Assembly (NCBI GenBank): GCA_013398955.1
Contig: VWPU01010328.1
Coordinates: 186,001 to 250,000, forward strand
Direction of reading: 5' to 3'
DNA: 64,000 bases
Origin: Callaeas wilsoni
Lineage: Eukaryota > Chordata > Aves > Passeriformes > Callaeidae
The position numbers were made by a program, and so were the translations under genes. Every line of letters begins with the position of its first letter. Position 1 is the stretch's first letter. The notes beneath the pieces are model-generated. The model did not search any database. It was given only the letters and a program-made list of their open reading frames with translations, and had not been told where the DNA came from. Below are positions 39,307 to 51,970 of this stretch, one piece after another.

Positions 39307-41914
39307 CAAATACATTCACAGCAAAACCTACTCAACAGAAACTTGGAGCATGTTGGATTGTGTCATTTCCTAATGACTCTGCCTAATTTATACTATTTAA
39401 TAGGATTTCAAAACTTCTCTGTTTTACTGAAATAGGTTCCCTGGGTTACTAATGATTTTAACTTGCACAGCAGATGACCTCCTCCGATCGTTTTCCCATG
39501 TTCTGATTCACTGATGAGTGGATCATTCTTAGTGAAAATCCTCCAAGCTGCCCTGGGAACGTGCTATCAGTAGGAAGTTCAAATTCGTTAGATGAACAAA
39601 TGTGGTTTATATAACCATATCATTTATCAGTTCCCTCCCTTGTTCTTGCAATAATTACTGAACACACTAGACTTATTTGACAGAAGGATACATAGCTCAG
39701 AGTTGATGGTAACAGAAATTGGTGGATGAGTGATAGCAAGAGACTCAGTTCAGTGTCGCCACTGATAGAAAGACAGACAGGATATACTGTGATAAATTAA
39801 CTGGGAGAATGGTTGTTGACTCTCTAGGTCTTCTCTGGAAGCCACAATCCCTGATGGCTACTAATTGCAATGAAGAATCTAGAGTTGTTAGCACAGTTCA
39901 ACTTTGTTACCCTGGTAAATGATAACAAATATACCAAATTCACATGTATAATGACATTACCTACACATGTAAGTTTCATCATATACACAGATCCCAGTCA
40001 TGGATTGGACATTAATCTCTCTGTAGCAGTGGAAACAGATCTGCTGCAGAGCCCTAACCCAGGGGCAACAGTCCAAGTGCGCCAGCACCAAGGAGTTCCT
40101 GAGAACTGCAATAAAAAGGTCTCCAATTAAAGATGACTCAAGGGCTGAAAACAGCTAAGTGATTTCCACTTTCGGGTCGGCAGAAATTATTCATCCAAAA
40201 GACTTTGCAACAGAGGAAACACAAGATAACCTAGATTCTATAATCTTGATCTTGGTATTGTTTCTCTCCATACCACATGCAGTTAATAAAAGAGATGAAA
40301 GAGTCAAACATACCAGGGCCATTGTCTGACATATACAATTCAGAGAAATTCAGTTGTTTGGCTAAAGAGAGGGTGTAACATTTCAGAATTTTTTAAACAA
40401 TGACTGGTAAAAGGAAGCTAATATATGATGGTATGCTGTACCAGCTTTTAGAGCATCGTACCTGGATGCCAGCATTTTTCCACAGAGGAGAAATGGCAGT
40501 TAGCAAGCTGCCAGGATAAACAGTTTTCCCACCAGGATTGTTACATTTCCATTTTCACCTCTGTAGGTGTGTATTTCCTTGTTTGATGAGAGTACACGGA
40601 TGGATTAGACCACTGGCCACGCTGGGTAGATTCCGCCCACCAGGTGATGTTATATCATGCGGGCAATTCAGACAGCCCAGGACCAGTTTCTCTGTCCCAA
40701 CTCAGAGAAGCCCACTAGGTTGGCTTAATATCTTGACATTGCCAGCCCAAAACAGATGAAAGTCAGACTGCCCCATTACTCATCCATCCGATTACATCAT
40801 GGTGTTTGCCTGGCTCTTCTCTTCTGGCTGTCTTACCCTCCAGACTAAGGACTGAATTTTGACTGTAAGCTGAATGGGATGTCATTGGTATAGCCTTATT
40901 AATCAATAGCAGCCATAAAACTATCCAGCACTTTAAAAAAGGTCCAGTCACAGTATTTGGCAAGATGTCATTGAATAAATTTCTCAAATCAACTTTCCTG
41001 GGTGAAATACTATTTCTTTTTTATCATTTCTAAATTAACTGCTCTCCCACTTCATCAAGTATACCTTTGGTCTCTTATTATGAGCAAACCTTAATATGAG
41101 CTGAACCTCCAAAGGTTCACAGAGTCAATTTAGATAAGTACTGGAAGTTCAGCATTGTATCTAATGCCCCCTGAGCCTCTCAGGAGCTTAAGATCTCTTC
41201 TCACTACGGTCCAGCTGTGGACAGGTCAGAGCATGCCTATTAAGTGCCTCTATTCCTCTCCTCTCCTGAAGTAATGATACTCCCTTCCTCTCAAATTCTG
41301 CCTTGCTTATTTAATCATTAACCTTCTGCAGGCTAAGCTGTTAGTTGTTTTCTATGTCCTAACAGATGGCACCTGCAGCCCTGATGATGCCAAGGTCTAG
41401 TCAGCCTTTATGGGCAGCGTGAAGTTGGCTGTGCCTATGCTCTAAGATGGACAGACTACTGCTGAAGTAAGGTAGTCAGTTTGAACTAATACTGTGCCAG
41501 GATATAATCTTTTCTCACAGGCAGGTATTATTAACCAGTTTAGATAATTTTTAACACATTGATATAACTTTCATGCCCTTTGGATCAGAGTTGGCTTGCT
41601 TCAGAGTAAAAATAAGCAAGCAGCTGCACGCAAAGTCTGTGTAGATGTGCCCTCTGCTTTCCTTAAGGCAAGGAGCAATAAAAGGCTTCAGCCTCATCCA
41701 TCCTGGACAGCAGTAAATGGGCAATTCTGTTACTCGAAGGAAAAACAAAACACTCAAAACAGGAGAGCTCTCTAGCAAGTGGACACAACCAAGAGCTAAG
41801 GTCTGACTAGATTGCACAGACTTCAGATTTCCCATTACCTCATACCTGGCTGCCTCTTCTCTAAGAGAGTCATAATTGATGTTCTGAGTATATTCCAAAG
41901 GAAAAATAAATTTT

Positions 41915-41950
41915 AAAAAAAAAAAAAAAAGAGAGTGAGAGAGAGGTGGA
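41915..41950 (+). repeat. Poly(A) run followed by (GA)n
   Basis: Sixteen consecutive A (41915-41930) pass directly into an imperfect GA repeat. On the sense strand of GRIN2B it is (TC)n followed by poly(T). It sits at the edge of the CpG-rich patch at 41985. Confidence 0.9.
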
Positions 41951-41984
41951 AACCAGTCCTGCCCCACCGCTCTGGTCCCAGTTG

Positions 41985-42260
41985 GACAGCGAAGTTTCCT
42001 TAGCAACAGCGTACACGAAATGCCGCTGCAGCCGAAAGCTCCCGACCGCCGGCATCCCGCGGGAGGCACAGCACCGCCCGGCACGGCACGGCACGGCACG
42101 GCACGGCACGGCACGGCACGGCACGGCACGGCACGGCACGGCACGGCACCGCCCGGCCCGGCCCGGCCCGGCCCGGCACAGCGCGTCGGCGTAGGAGCTG
42201 CGAAGAATAGGGCCGGGCGTCACTACCCAAATCACAGCGCGGGGCTCATCCCCCGACAGC
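41985..42260. promoter_or_regulatory. CpG-rich patch with near-consensus X-box
   Basis: CpG density is far above the surrounding intron, partly from the pentanucleotide repeat but also in unique flanks (for example 'ccgaccgccggcatcccgcg' and 'gcgcgtcggcgtagg'). An RFX-like element GTTTCC-TT-AGCAAC lies at 41994-42007, one base off the X-box half-site rule. It could be an intragenic enhancer or minor promoter; no TATA box or transcript evidence is visible. Confidence 0.45.
42076..42175 (+). repeat. Composite GCACG/GCCCG pentanucleotide microsatellite
   Basis: One GCCCG is followed by 13 perfect GCACG units (42081-42145), then GCACC and five GCCCG units (42151-42175). The tract is 100 bp, almost wholly G+C, with one CpG per unit. 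Long open frames crossing it on both strands (repeating AVPCR or GTARH) are a by-product of a 5-bp repeat having no stops in any frame, not genes. Confidence 0.97.
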
Positions 42261-45200
42261 CTGCTGGGACTGCAAAGATGCTCGGGAAGCAGAGAGGGAC
42301 TGAGGGGCCACTCGGAAAGAAGCGAGCCCAACTTTTCTCCTCCTGAACCTGGGAATAAGCATTCAGCCATTTCATACTCACAGCTTTCTGAGACTCTGAG
42401 TATCCACAATTCCCTCCAGAGCACCCTCCAGATCAGATTCCATCACCTTCGAAAGCAGGTGCTGCTTGCTCAGAGTACAATTCCTTCTTGCCTTGAGCTC
42501 TCCCAAACCTGACTAACCTCAGCTCACTTCAACCCGTGTTTTACAGCAAGGGCTGGGACAGGAGAAATGTCAAATCATTGCTCTGCATACCAGGCAAGAA
42601 GGCAGCTCTGTGTGGTTTTGTTTTATTTTAAGAAGGATTTTACCCCCTGCCTTATACCTTCAGAACAGGATGAAATAATCTGGGTATAAAATGAAAAAAC
42701 AGTACCCTGGTCCATTTTTGTTTGGACATGCTGCCGGCAAGCAGCTGTCTCATTAGCACAGAATGTGTATGTCTGCACCAGGCAACAGGAGGCACAGAAA
42801 CCATGCACTGGCCCTAAGGCATCTGTTCATCAGCACTGTATGGAAACTCCAGCTCATGTCCAGTAGAGTTGCCAAATCAGGAAAGCTAAATAGTTCAAAT
42901 CCCAGCCTGCACCATCCTGGTGACCCTTTTTCTGGTATTAGATCTAGCTAGGGACTCTCCCAAGTCTGAGGAGAAGATGGATTCCTGACCCATTGGACCA
43001 GGCCTCTGGATTAAGCCCCTGCTTTGGAAAGCTACTGTATCACTGAAGCGTGTTGTGAGAGTCCTTGCCCAAAACAGTAAGGATTTCAATATGTTTGAAG
43101 ACCCAATCCCCATTAGAGCTTGCTTTGGCCATAGTTAGTTACCTCTTGTGTTCCAGGATGAATGAAAACTGCACCTGCCTTCTCCCTACCCAGCTCTCCT
43201 TCCTAATCAACCAGTGAGGAGTGCCCCTTTTGGGAAGCTGCTGTCATGTCTGTCTTGCTTATTGAGTTGATTCACAAAGTTTTAAATGATTATTGATTCT
43301 CCTCATCCCCACTGGAAACTCTGAGACCAATGGAGTTATTTACACAGATATTAAAGAGGAAAGAAGCTCCCTTCTCAAATCTTCTTGAGCTCCTATCTAT
43401 TAAGTCTCGAAAACTCAATAGAAGGTTTTCTACAGCTTTACAGATAAAAACACTACAAATACATGAAGTCTCCTGCATGCACACATGCCCATCCAAACAT
43501 ATGCAGCATCTTCTGCCAAATCCACAGCTGCTGCATTTCTTTTTTCTATTTATTTTTGTTTGGGATCACAGCTCTTCCATTCCTTTTCTTTGCCCTGATG
43601 ATTAATAGCTGCTTTTCACGGCTCTTGCTGCTATGAGACTGAGACAGAAATTGTGGCAAACTCCCTATTGACGGAACAGCCATTTCTGAACTCTGAGGAA
43701 TTGGAAGTTGTTCTTGGTAAAAGACTGGACCACAGGAGACTTGCAGAGCTAGAGCCTGAAATCTTCCCCAGAGTTCCTGAAGTACTTGTTATTCATGGTT
43801 GCAACAGTGATTGGTGCTGTAAGGACCATTCTATCTACTTCCATGATCTAAGCATATGAACATTTAAACTCCTCAGGATGTGATGAAGAGGATCTGGAAG
43901 TGGGAATTGGTCCGTCTGACTTTGCAATAAGGGTGATACAAGTTTTGTACTTTTTTTTGCTTGGACGATGGAAGTCAAGAAGCCCATTTCCAGTCAGTTT
44001 AACTCTGTGCTGAAGTATACATAATTGAATTCAGGTTCTTTCTATACTTACCTGCACGTTAATACATATCTATATATTCAATATGCCCTTGACATAACTT
44101 GAAAGCAGCAGCATAATAAATAAGATACTTTTTGTACTTGAATTCAAATTTTTCTATCTATATTAGGCTTTGTACTTTTTTAAACAAAACCCGAGGCTGA
44201 GACTCAACTGCCATATCTTTTTCAAGATCATACACGCACAGGAGACACTGAGATTTCTGTCGAGGATCGACACAGCAGAGAAAGGGAATGATAAAGCAGC
44301 AAAAGAATTTGCCTCTGCTGGTCATTAATAATAAGAGTAACAAAAGCATCTAAGAGAATAAAAGCCAGAGTGAGACGTGTTAGGTATAGAAATAGCTCTT
44401 TGACTCAAAGGCATCTTGTTTTCCTGCATCTCCTGTCTGTCCTCTTTCTTAACCACACACTCTGGCACGATGGGGGAGTGGGAAGTAGATGGAAGCATCA
44501 GCAGGGGCTACAGCAAGCAGGGGAGAAATGAGCTATTCAGTCTGAACATCTCCTGGCCAGGGCCTGTGACAAAAGATGAACAAATGACCATATGAGGAGA
44601 GAAAACAAAAAGTCGTGTCCACCATTGCACTGGCTGCAAGGGAAGAACCAGAGGCTGTGGTGTTGTCTTTCCTTCCACTTTGTATCACTCCAACTCATTT
44701 TCTGTTTTCCTGCACTCCCAGTTTCTCACTGCGCGCAGGTGTGTGTGTATATAGACATACACATGTCCATGTCTACAAAGGCAATTGCACGCAGGATGTC
44801 TCAAGATAGGCAAACTGTCTCATCTCCAGTATGCCAGCTACATTCCAATGCAGGCTGGCAGCACCCGAAGTGGATTAGCATCTGACCATGATCCCTATGA
44901 AATCAGGTGATGGTGCAGCCCAGACTTACTGAAGAGTGGCGTCTGCATCACCACACATGCATTCAGAGTTAATTAAGCCTCTGGTGAGCGTTCTCAGAGA
45001 GAAGCCAGGGTTTACACAGGCTGCTTCACTACACAGCCCTGGCCACAGCCCAGAGGAAGACAGATGCCTTCAAACCGTGGGTGAAAACACTCAAGACATA
45101 GTTTTAACAGACTTTATTCTTCCTGACAAAATACAGTCCTTCAGAACTCACCTTCCATGGAGACAAGTAGTCATGTCATTAATATACACCAAGAAGATCC

Positions 45201-47529
45201 GGGTTAAATAAACAACCCCAAACCAGAAATGAAACAAAATCAAAATTGTCTTTTCTTTAGGCAGGTCATAAGAGGGAATATTTGTGGGAAGGGTTTAGCC
45301 ACAGGAAGGTTTATTTCAGGGTGCAGCTAAGCAATTCTGAAAGTTGATACAAAGTCATCACTCTGGTCATCTAGCTTAAGGTAATTTTTTTAGCTAGTAG
45401 GAAGTGCCTTTTCTCTTTTTCATATAAAACCTCTGAATATCTCCTCCTGAGAAGCACTGAGATGAAAAAATTTTCCTTCAAGAGTGGTGGCTAGTGCAAG
45501 GAGCTCAACCTTTTCATTATCTCAGTGCCTTCAGGATGTGTGCATTCCTACACTAGGCATTGGTCTGCACTGCGTAGGAGCCTGCAGCAGTAGCTGTGCA
45601 CCCTTTATCTCAGAGGACATTCTCCTCTTCTATGTGCTAAGAGCAGAAGGAGCAGAGTTGAAGAACGATGTACATTTATTATCTTGGTGTCGGTGTTCTT
45701 CAAGGCATGCAGCCTTGCAGACTGAGCAAGCTCGGTGAGTGAAGCAAACTGCATGGAAAACATCAACCCAGTGTTCTACAGCTCATTTGGTGTCCAACTG
45801 CTCTTGTTATGTCACCCAGCAGTTTCTAAGGGCTGACAGTAGATCTCTGTGCTTTTGCTCCTCAGGCTAATCCCACTAACTTAATAGTGCCATCATACTC
45901 TCTAAATGGAAGTGAAAATATGGTCAGGCTCCCTGTGCATTTTGCACTAGGCTATGGACAAACTTCTCTACTCATCAGTGGAAAAACGTGGCCTTTCCAC
46001 ATATCCCTCACTGGCCTTCCTACAGAATCTCTCTTTATACTATAACTCTAGGGTATCCAAGGAAGAAAAAGTAAGCAATATTTTTATGTATTTGTATGTC
46101 TTACAGTGTACATATTCCATTCCTATATAAAGGGCTGAGGATCCTAAATCAAGGGCTGTGCGTTCCCCTTCAGCTGTCTTCTGGGGAGGGGGTTTGCACA
46201 GCCCATTGGTAATTTCTGTTTCATTGCTATGCATCAATTGTTGGACCCCCAGAAGATTTTCATTTCACTCCGTAAGCACCAGCATGTCTGTTTCAACAGA
46301 GATTAATCATACAAGCCGTCCCAGTCTTGGACTCAGTCCTTCTCAGGGCAGTTTGCTTCCTTAAACAAGGTCAATTGTGTATCTTGGACTTGGACAAAGG
46401 GAAGTCCTCAGTTCTCTGGGAACCCTGACAGCAGCATTTTTAATGGTGTACAGTGATACTGTGCAAGTTTACAGTCTAAACTTAACATAAACAGCATTTC
46501 AGACAGAAGCATCAGGAGGACTTTAAGCAGGCTGGTCATAATCCTTCCTGCTGGGATATGGACAGCAGACATAAACCAGTTCCATTGATGGAGAATCTTG
46601 GTAGGGGATTTTTCAGGACTGAAAGTGGGCAACACCTTCCATCCTACAGCTTGCACCAAACTACCTCCTGAGAGTTTATCAGTTATCTTGCAGTCTTTAT
46701 GGACTCAGAAAGCAGATTATTGCCTCTTGAGGTGTCAAGAGCTTTTGCTACAGCTTCTAGGTTTCCCTGAAATGCTCCCCTCTAGGTATTGAACGAGCTA
46801 GGTATTACAACTGAAAAAATTTTCATTTAGCAAATTTTTTCTCTCAACTGATGCTCACAGTGCAGAGGGAATACAGTAAGTGAGATCTCTTTGCTCACCC
46901 ATTTTTGCATAAGCTTGTTTTAAGGGCACTATGCAATTGCTTTAATTCCCCAGCAACAGCCTCCTCACATTTTCAGACCTCTCAAAACCATGTCTGTATT
47001 GCATAATGCCACATCCCTACCTCAGAAATGCCAGAGCTAACCCGAACAATCTAGAAAGACCATAAGGCACAGCAACACCTTGCAGAAGTATCACCTTGGG
47101 TCCTTGAAGCTGAAAAGTGGTTTCAGTATAGTCCCCGAGGTAAATTTGTGATTATACAATTGTACCGTTCTTTGAGCTAGCCTGTTGGGTGCTACCTAAG
47201 GGTGCCCGCATGATGCCATGCAGCAATGACCTTCTCAAGACTCACTCCCTTCCTGCAGTATCTAGGCATCCCAGTATCTCAGAGTGCTTCCCACCACAGC
47301 TGCCATGGGACACTTACCCTTGCTGCCTGCTCCTCAGGCTCCTTTTGCCCCCACCACCTCAGCAGATGTATTTTCCACTCCCAGGACGAAGGGAACAACT
47401 TTAACCTTTGCTCCCTGGACCCTTCTCCTGCACCCTCAGCCCCACAGGGTCCCTCCACACCAGCTCCCCTCCCACCCACTTGGCACAGGACAGTCACAAC
47501 CACGCTGGGACTGGGGCAGCAGGAGGTGA

Positions 47530-47745
47530 GGCCAAAAGGACAGCAGACGGTGGGTTCACGTCCACACGCATCCCGATTAAGGATCCAGCTTTGTTTCCAT
47601 GGCAACGTGCAGAGCTACGGCAGCACGATCCCTTCCCGCAGCAGCCGTGCTCCGTGCTCGACACCGCTAAATCCTCCCGCCGCTGTCCTCCACGGCCGGG
47701 GCTGCCAGCACTGACCCTTCGTGCACCTTCCAAAGCCCGACAGAT
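47530..47745. promoter_or_regulatory. CpG-rich patch with exact RFX X-box
   Basis: About nineteen CpG dinucleotides lie in a little over 200 bp of non-repetitive sequence. At 47593-47606 it contains GTTTCCATGGCAAC, an X-box of the kind bound by RFX transcription factors. The combination in unique sequence makes this the best candidate for a regulatory element in the upstream intron. Which gene or transcript it would serve cannot be read from the window. Confidence 0.5.
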
Positions 47746-48959
47746 TAGGGCTCACAGATTTCCCACTCACGATGTGCCAGCCAGAAAGAGGCAAATAAAG
47801 ATGCGCCAACTAATAGCAGTGACAGAAATAACACCTCCCATCGCAGCCGAGCTGTAAACCCCTTAGAACAGCATTACAGGGAAATGCGTCTTCTTTCCTA
47901 GAAGCCGGCAAGCATAACCAATGGAGTGCAGTTCAGGGAATTAAAATAAGGTGGTTTTTTTCTACATGCAGGTAGAAACAGCCAAAGAGCCCACACTCCC
48001 CTTGATCTACTGCCAAAAGGAACTCACAAAGCAAACCCAGCTCCACCTCTCAGAACAGGTTGTCCCACAGAGCCCACCTTCCCGTGGGACAGCACGAGCA
48101 TTCTTTCCAAACAAGGGTATCACCAGGCTGCTCTGCTTGGCCCCCATGGTAGGGAGGGAAAACAGCAGAGAACAGTCGCGACACTGGGCCTGGGAGCTTG
48201 CACCCTCCTCAGCACCTCTCCAGGGACAGGCATGTTAGACATGGCCAGATGTTTCTTCAGGCCTTCTGCAGTCAGAAAATCTACATTCCAGTTTAGAACT
48301 GAATCACAAGCAGGATCATGATTTCTTTGCCATTTCTACTACGTCTTAAGGGTTGTCTACCGAGGAACGGTTGGGAACATTAATCCAAATTAACTTAAGT
48401 TGTGAGTTTAGCATGAATTCATTAAATCACATTAGCCTTGAATGGACAGAGTTCTTCCAAATTAAAGCAACCCTTAGAAGAAAATTGAACTAAACTGAAT
48501 TAAGGTCCTTTTAAATCTGAAGAACAGAGTGCCTACATGGGGTTTGATATAATTAAGAAACAGCAGTCTAGGAGGGATGTCCCAGCCCCGGTTTCCCAGA
48601 AAGTCTTTCCATATTAGTCTTTTCAGGAACCAGTAATGCTCTCACTGGAGGGAAGTTAGGTTTCTCACTTTCTCATGTGATTTGAAAGTTGCCGTACTGA
48701 TGACTTTCTGCTGAAGCTCGTTCCTAGCCAGTCAATACCTTTACCAGTAGCTCTTTACCTTGAAGAGCACTATTGCTGCCAGGGTATTTTCACCTCACTC
48801 TTGTTTTAGTGGAGGGCAGCCTTTTCTGTTTTCTCAGAATGATTTTGCCAGGTTAGGTAAGCTACACTGTCTTACTCTCCTCTTGTAAAATGTGTTCTCC
48901 CTTCTCTCTACCAACCAGATTCTTTTCTGGCTCCACTTTGCTTTAATTGGAATAACTGG

Positions 48960-48984
48960 AATTATACACAGAATTATACACAGA
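48960..48984 (+). repeat. Tandem 12-mer AATTATACACAG
   Basis: Two head-to-tail copies of AATTATACACAG. A small local duplication with no further context. Confidence 0.85.
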
Positions 48985-50499
48985 GGAAATTACAGTAGAG
49001 ACTTTTACAATGATACTGACACATCTCTGCCTTGGCACAGAATATCCTGCCTGGCACCTAGGAATATAATTGCCTTTTATGCTGACGTCTCATATTGAAG
49101 ACTCAGTTATCACATCAGTAAATAATACTCCCACTTTTTCTCTTTTTTATTTGCTTATAGCTGATAATCCTATTGTTTCTAGGATCAATTAGTAGGAGTA
49201 ACAAAGAATCTTTTCATACAGGCTAGCGGACTGTGCAAAGTCATCCAGACCAGTTAGAAGAAATAGAAATATGTTAGTGTTGCACTCTCCAAACAATTTC
49301 TCCTGTTCAAGTCCTTAAGATCTAGTGCGGGTTCTACCCAAAGCAGGGCTCCAAAACAGGCACTGTAGACACATGTCTATCTGCATGTTCCCAGACTTCA
49401 CACGGGTGCATTTCAGCCTACTTCTACATTGTGGTCCTCAAGAATGTCCAGTTCTTCCTGTGTGTTTCCTATCACACCCTGTGTTGATCATGCTACGCTA
49501 CTTAGTCCCAAGTGTGCACAAATGTCCTTATGAACATGATCTCTCACACTTCTACACCTTAAACCAGAGCCAAACATTTGGAAACATTTACAGTTCTGTC
49601 ATTTAGAAAGTTTAGGTTTAGCCACACTGCATCTCATTTCTGAGATGGAAAGAGGGAGCTGGGGAGACAGGTTAGAAACAGATAATTAATGGAAGTGAGA
49701 AAATCAGGTCTCCCATTCAGACAAGTACTACCCATTGAAGGGCACAAGCACATTTACAGCAAGTGTCACATGAATACAGCCAGCTAAAAAAGAAACAGTC
49801 TTCATACAATAAATGTCCAAGCTTTCCTTTTACTACAGGAAATCATTGCACTGATCAGCAGAAAGAGGCAAAGAGGAAAATTATTAGGTTCTGATTCAAC
49901 ATTCCATTATTGCCATTCGAGATGATGTTTACCGAGGACTAGGTTACTTTGCTGTAAAATAAGACTTTTGTCCTGGTAATTTAGGCCCTTTAAAAATATT
50001 AATTCACTTTTTTAATGCAAAATTACTTAAGCCTAGCTTGTGTGTGTTTGTTTGCTGTCAGTGCTCCCATATAGGAGTTTTATCTGCATATTCATGTATG
50101 GAAATTTGCAAAAACTTGCAGAAGTGTACATCTACCACGTTCATATGCAAGTGTTCAAGACAGAAGTGCTTGTGTGCTCATTCAACAAGGGAATAGAAAC
50201 AATACCAAATAGATCTCTCTGACCAACCATAATTAAGTAAAGCAGCCTGTATCAATCCATAGAGTAAATATTTTCCAAGAAGTTCACTGAATAAATTCAA
50301 ATAAATTTGAGGAAATGATGATCTGCACTATTGTTACTCCATGAGCAGAAAAAGCAGCTAAATTCACTGAATAAATTATGTGTTGTGAATTAGTCCCCCA
50401 GCTCAGCAATTACTATGGCTGGATTATTAGAATTGATGGATAATTTAGCATCAATAGTACCACTTTATTTTCTGGGTACTGCTCAACATCAATTAAAAG

Positions 50500-50615
50500 T
50501 TTTTTGTTTAATTTTCTTTGTCTGGGTTTTGGTGGGTTTTTTTTTTGGTGGGTTTGGGGGGGTGTTGTTTGGTTTCGTTGGTTTGGTTAGGATTTGGTTT
50601 GGTTTATTTCTAATT
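50500..50615 (+). repeat. G/T-rich tract
   Basis: About 110 nt consisting almost only of G and T on the plus strand (for example 'ggtgggtttgggggggtgtt' and repeated GGTTTGGTTT). Four or more G runs occur but spaced by up to 13 nt, so a quadruplex is possible but not of the tight canonical form. Confidence 0.8.
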
Positions 50616-51628
50616 TTTACAGAGGAGGAAAATAAAGAAACAACCTTTCTGGTGTCAGTGTATGTCAAAGTTCCCGGTGTGCACCAGCTCAGCAGACTGG
50701 AGGAAATACAACCCGCATCCCTGAACAGCCATCTAGGTCCTCCTTCCAGCAACAGCAGAAGAACTAGTTAGGACATGATCCCTTACACACATCCCTCGTC
50801 CCTCTGTATGAGAAGATGGCTGCATTTGAGATGCAGGAAGAGTAGGGATCCTGTTAGCTTAAAGCAACAGGCAACAGTTCCTGTTTGAAAGTGTCTCACT
50901 ACATTTAATGGACTAGTGAGCACTAGATTTGCTCTTTTAGAACACGTCCTTTGGGAAAATCCATTATTAATTGTGATCTCTTCTGTAGTGTCCCTGAACT
51001 ATGATGCTCAGCAAACACTGCTCCAGTCTGAGGGGTAAATTAGTTAATTCATCAACTAGAAATGATATTGAAATCAGCCTGTTACCACAAAATAATTTGG
51101 GAAGTAAGCTGCAGACTCTCCCCCGAAACACCTCCTTCAGCACCACACACACAACTGTTGCAGCAATAACAGCAAACGCTGTTGCAAGAAGGCAAAGGGT
51201 TTAGGAGGTCTGAGCTGCCCACTGCCTCCTGGGGGACTTTTCCTGGAGCAGGGGTAAGACACTGGCCCAAGCCAGGGAAAGTGGGAGGGCAGCTGCAGGG
51301 CAGCCTTCTCTTGTGATGTGCCTGGGATAGTAACTAAAAATAATTTTGTGCGGCAAAAATCATCAGTTTGGCACCTTGCACCGGCTTCAGAACTATTCTG
51401 GTTAAAATGAACAACGCAATTTCCTGATAACTTCACTAAGCCCTCCCAGTTCTGATGTAAAGCCACGGGTTAGTGCTGCTCGTCCATTCCTCCCTTCCCC
51501 AGGTGCTGTGCTGCTGCCACACGCGAGATTAACAAGGAGGTTATATTTAAACTTCCAAGAGGAGCTGCTGTGCGATTATGGGTCTATTTAAAATCCTCCG
51601 GGCAGCTGCAGTACATAATAACAAGTCA

Positions 51629-51690
51629 GCGGGAGGGAGGGAGAGAGGGAGGGAGAGAGTGGAAGGAGAAGAGGGAAAGGAGGGGGGGGT
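51629..51690 (+). repeat. Purine-rich GGGA/GA tract
   Basis: Imperfect GGGA and GAGA units give about 60 nt of almost pure purine with an eight-G run near its end, immediately before the CpG-rich patch. Such mirror-like purine tracts can form triplex DNA, which is an inference here. Confidence 0.85.
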
Positions 51691-51739
51691 CAGGAAAACA
51701 TCACGGATTGTCCCTGAAAAACTGATTGCCAGAAGATGG

Positions 51740-51970
51740 CAGGGGGTGCAGCCAAGCTAAAGATGACCCCCGCGGAGAGTGAAAGGGAGAGGGGGACACG
51801 CGAGAGAGGTGGCAGCAGCGGAGGAGTGCGCTGACAGCGGCAGGGGGATTGGACAGACTGGCATGGAAAGCTGCCAAACCCGAAACCTCACTGCCTCGGG
51901 CAAGGACGTCATTCCCTTAAACCCACTCCGCTGGCTCCGGAGGGCTCTGTCACACGCCACTGGGTGCCTG
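51740..51970. promoter_or_regulatory. CpG-rich patch with CRE-like site
   Basis: About thirteen CpGs occur here, including CCCGCGG and CACGCGAG, with a CRE-like GGACGTCA at about 51904-51911. It follows the purine-rich tract at 51629-51690. It might be a promoter or enhancer on either strand; no open frame of substance starts from it. Confidence 0.35.

Larger units (their letters stand above)
33641..41914. other. Intronic DNA, AT-rich, unique
   Basis: Contains only short repeats (34021, 35071, 36749, 39203). No CR1, LTR or coding sequence is recognised in about 8 kb, which is repeat-poor and would suit conserved non-coding elements, though conservation cannot be judged from one sequence. Confidence 0.55.

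Noticed and set aside
41551..42424. Long open frames (up to 197 codons) on both strands
   Set aside because: They exist because the 5-bp GCACG/GCCCG repeat has no stop codon in any frame; the translation is just the repeat unit and flanking intron.
51136..51157. REST/NRSF (RE1) silencer
   Set aside because: TTCAGCACCAC matches the left half-site only; the right half (GGACAGCGCC type) is absent.
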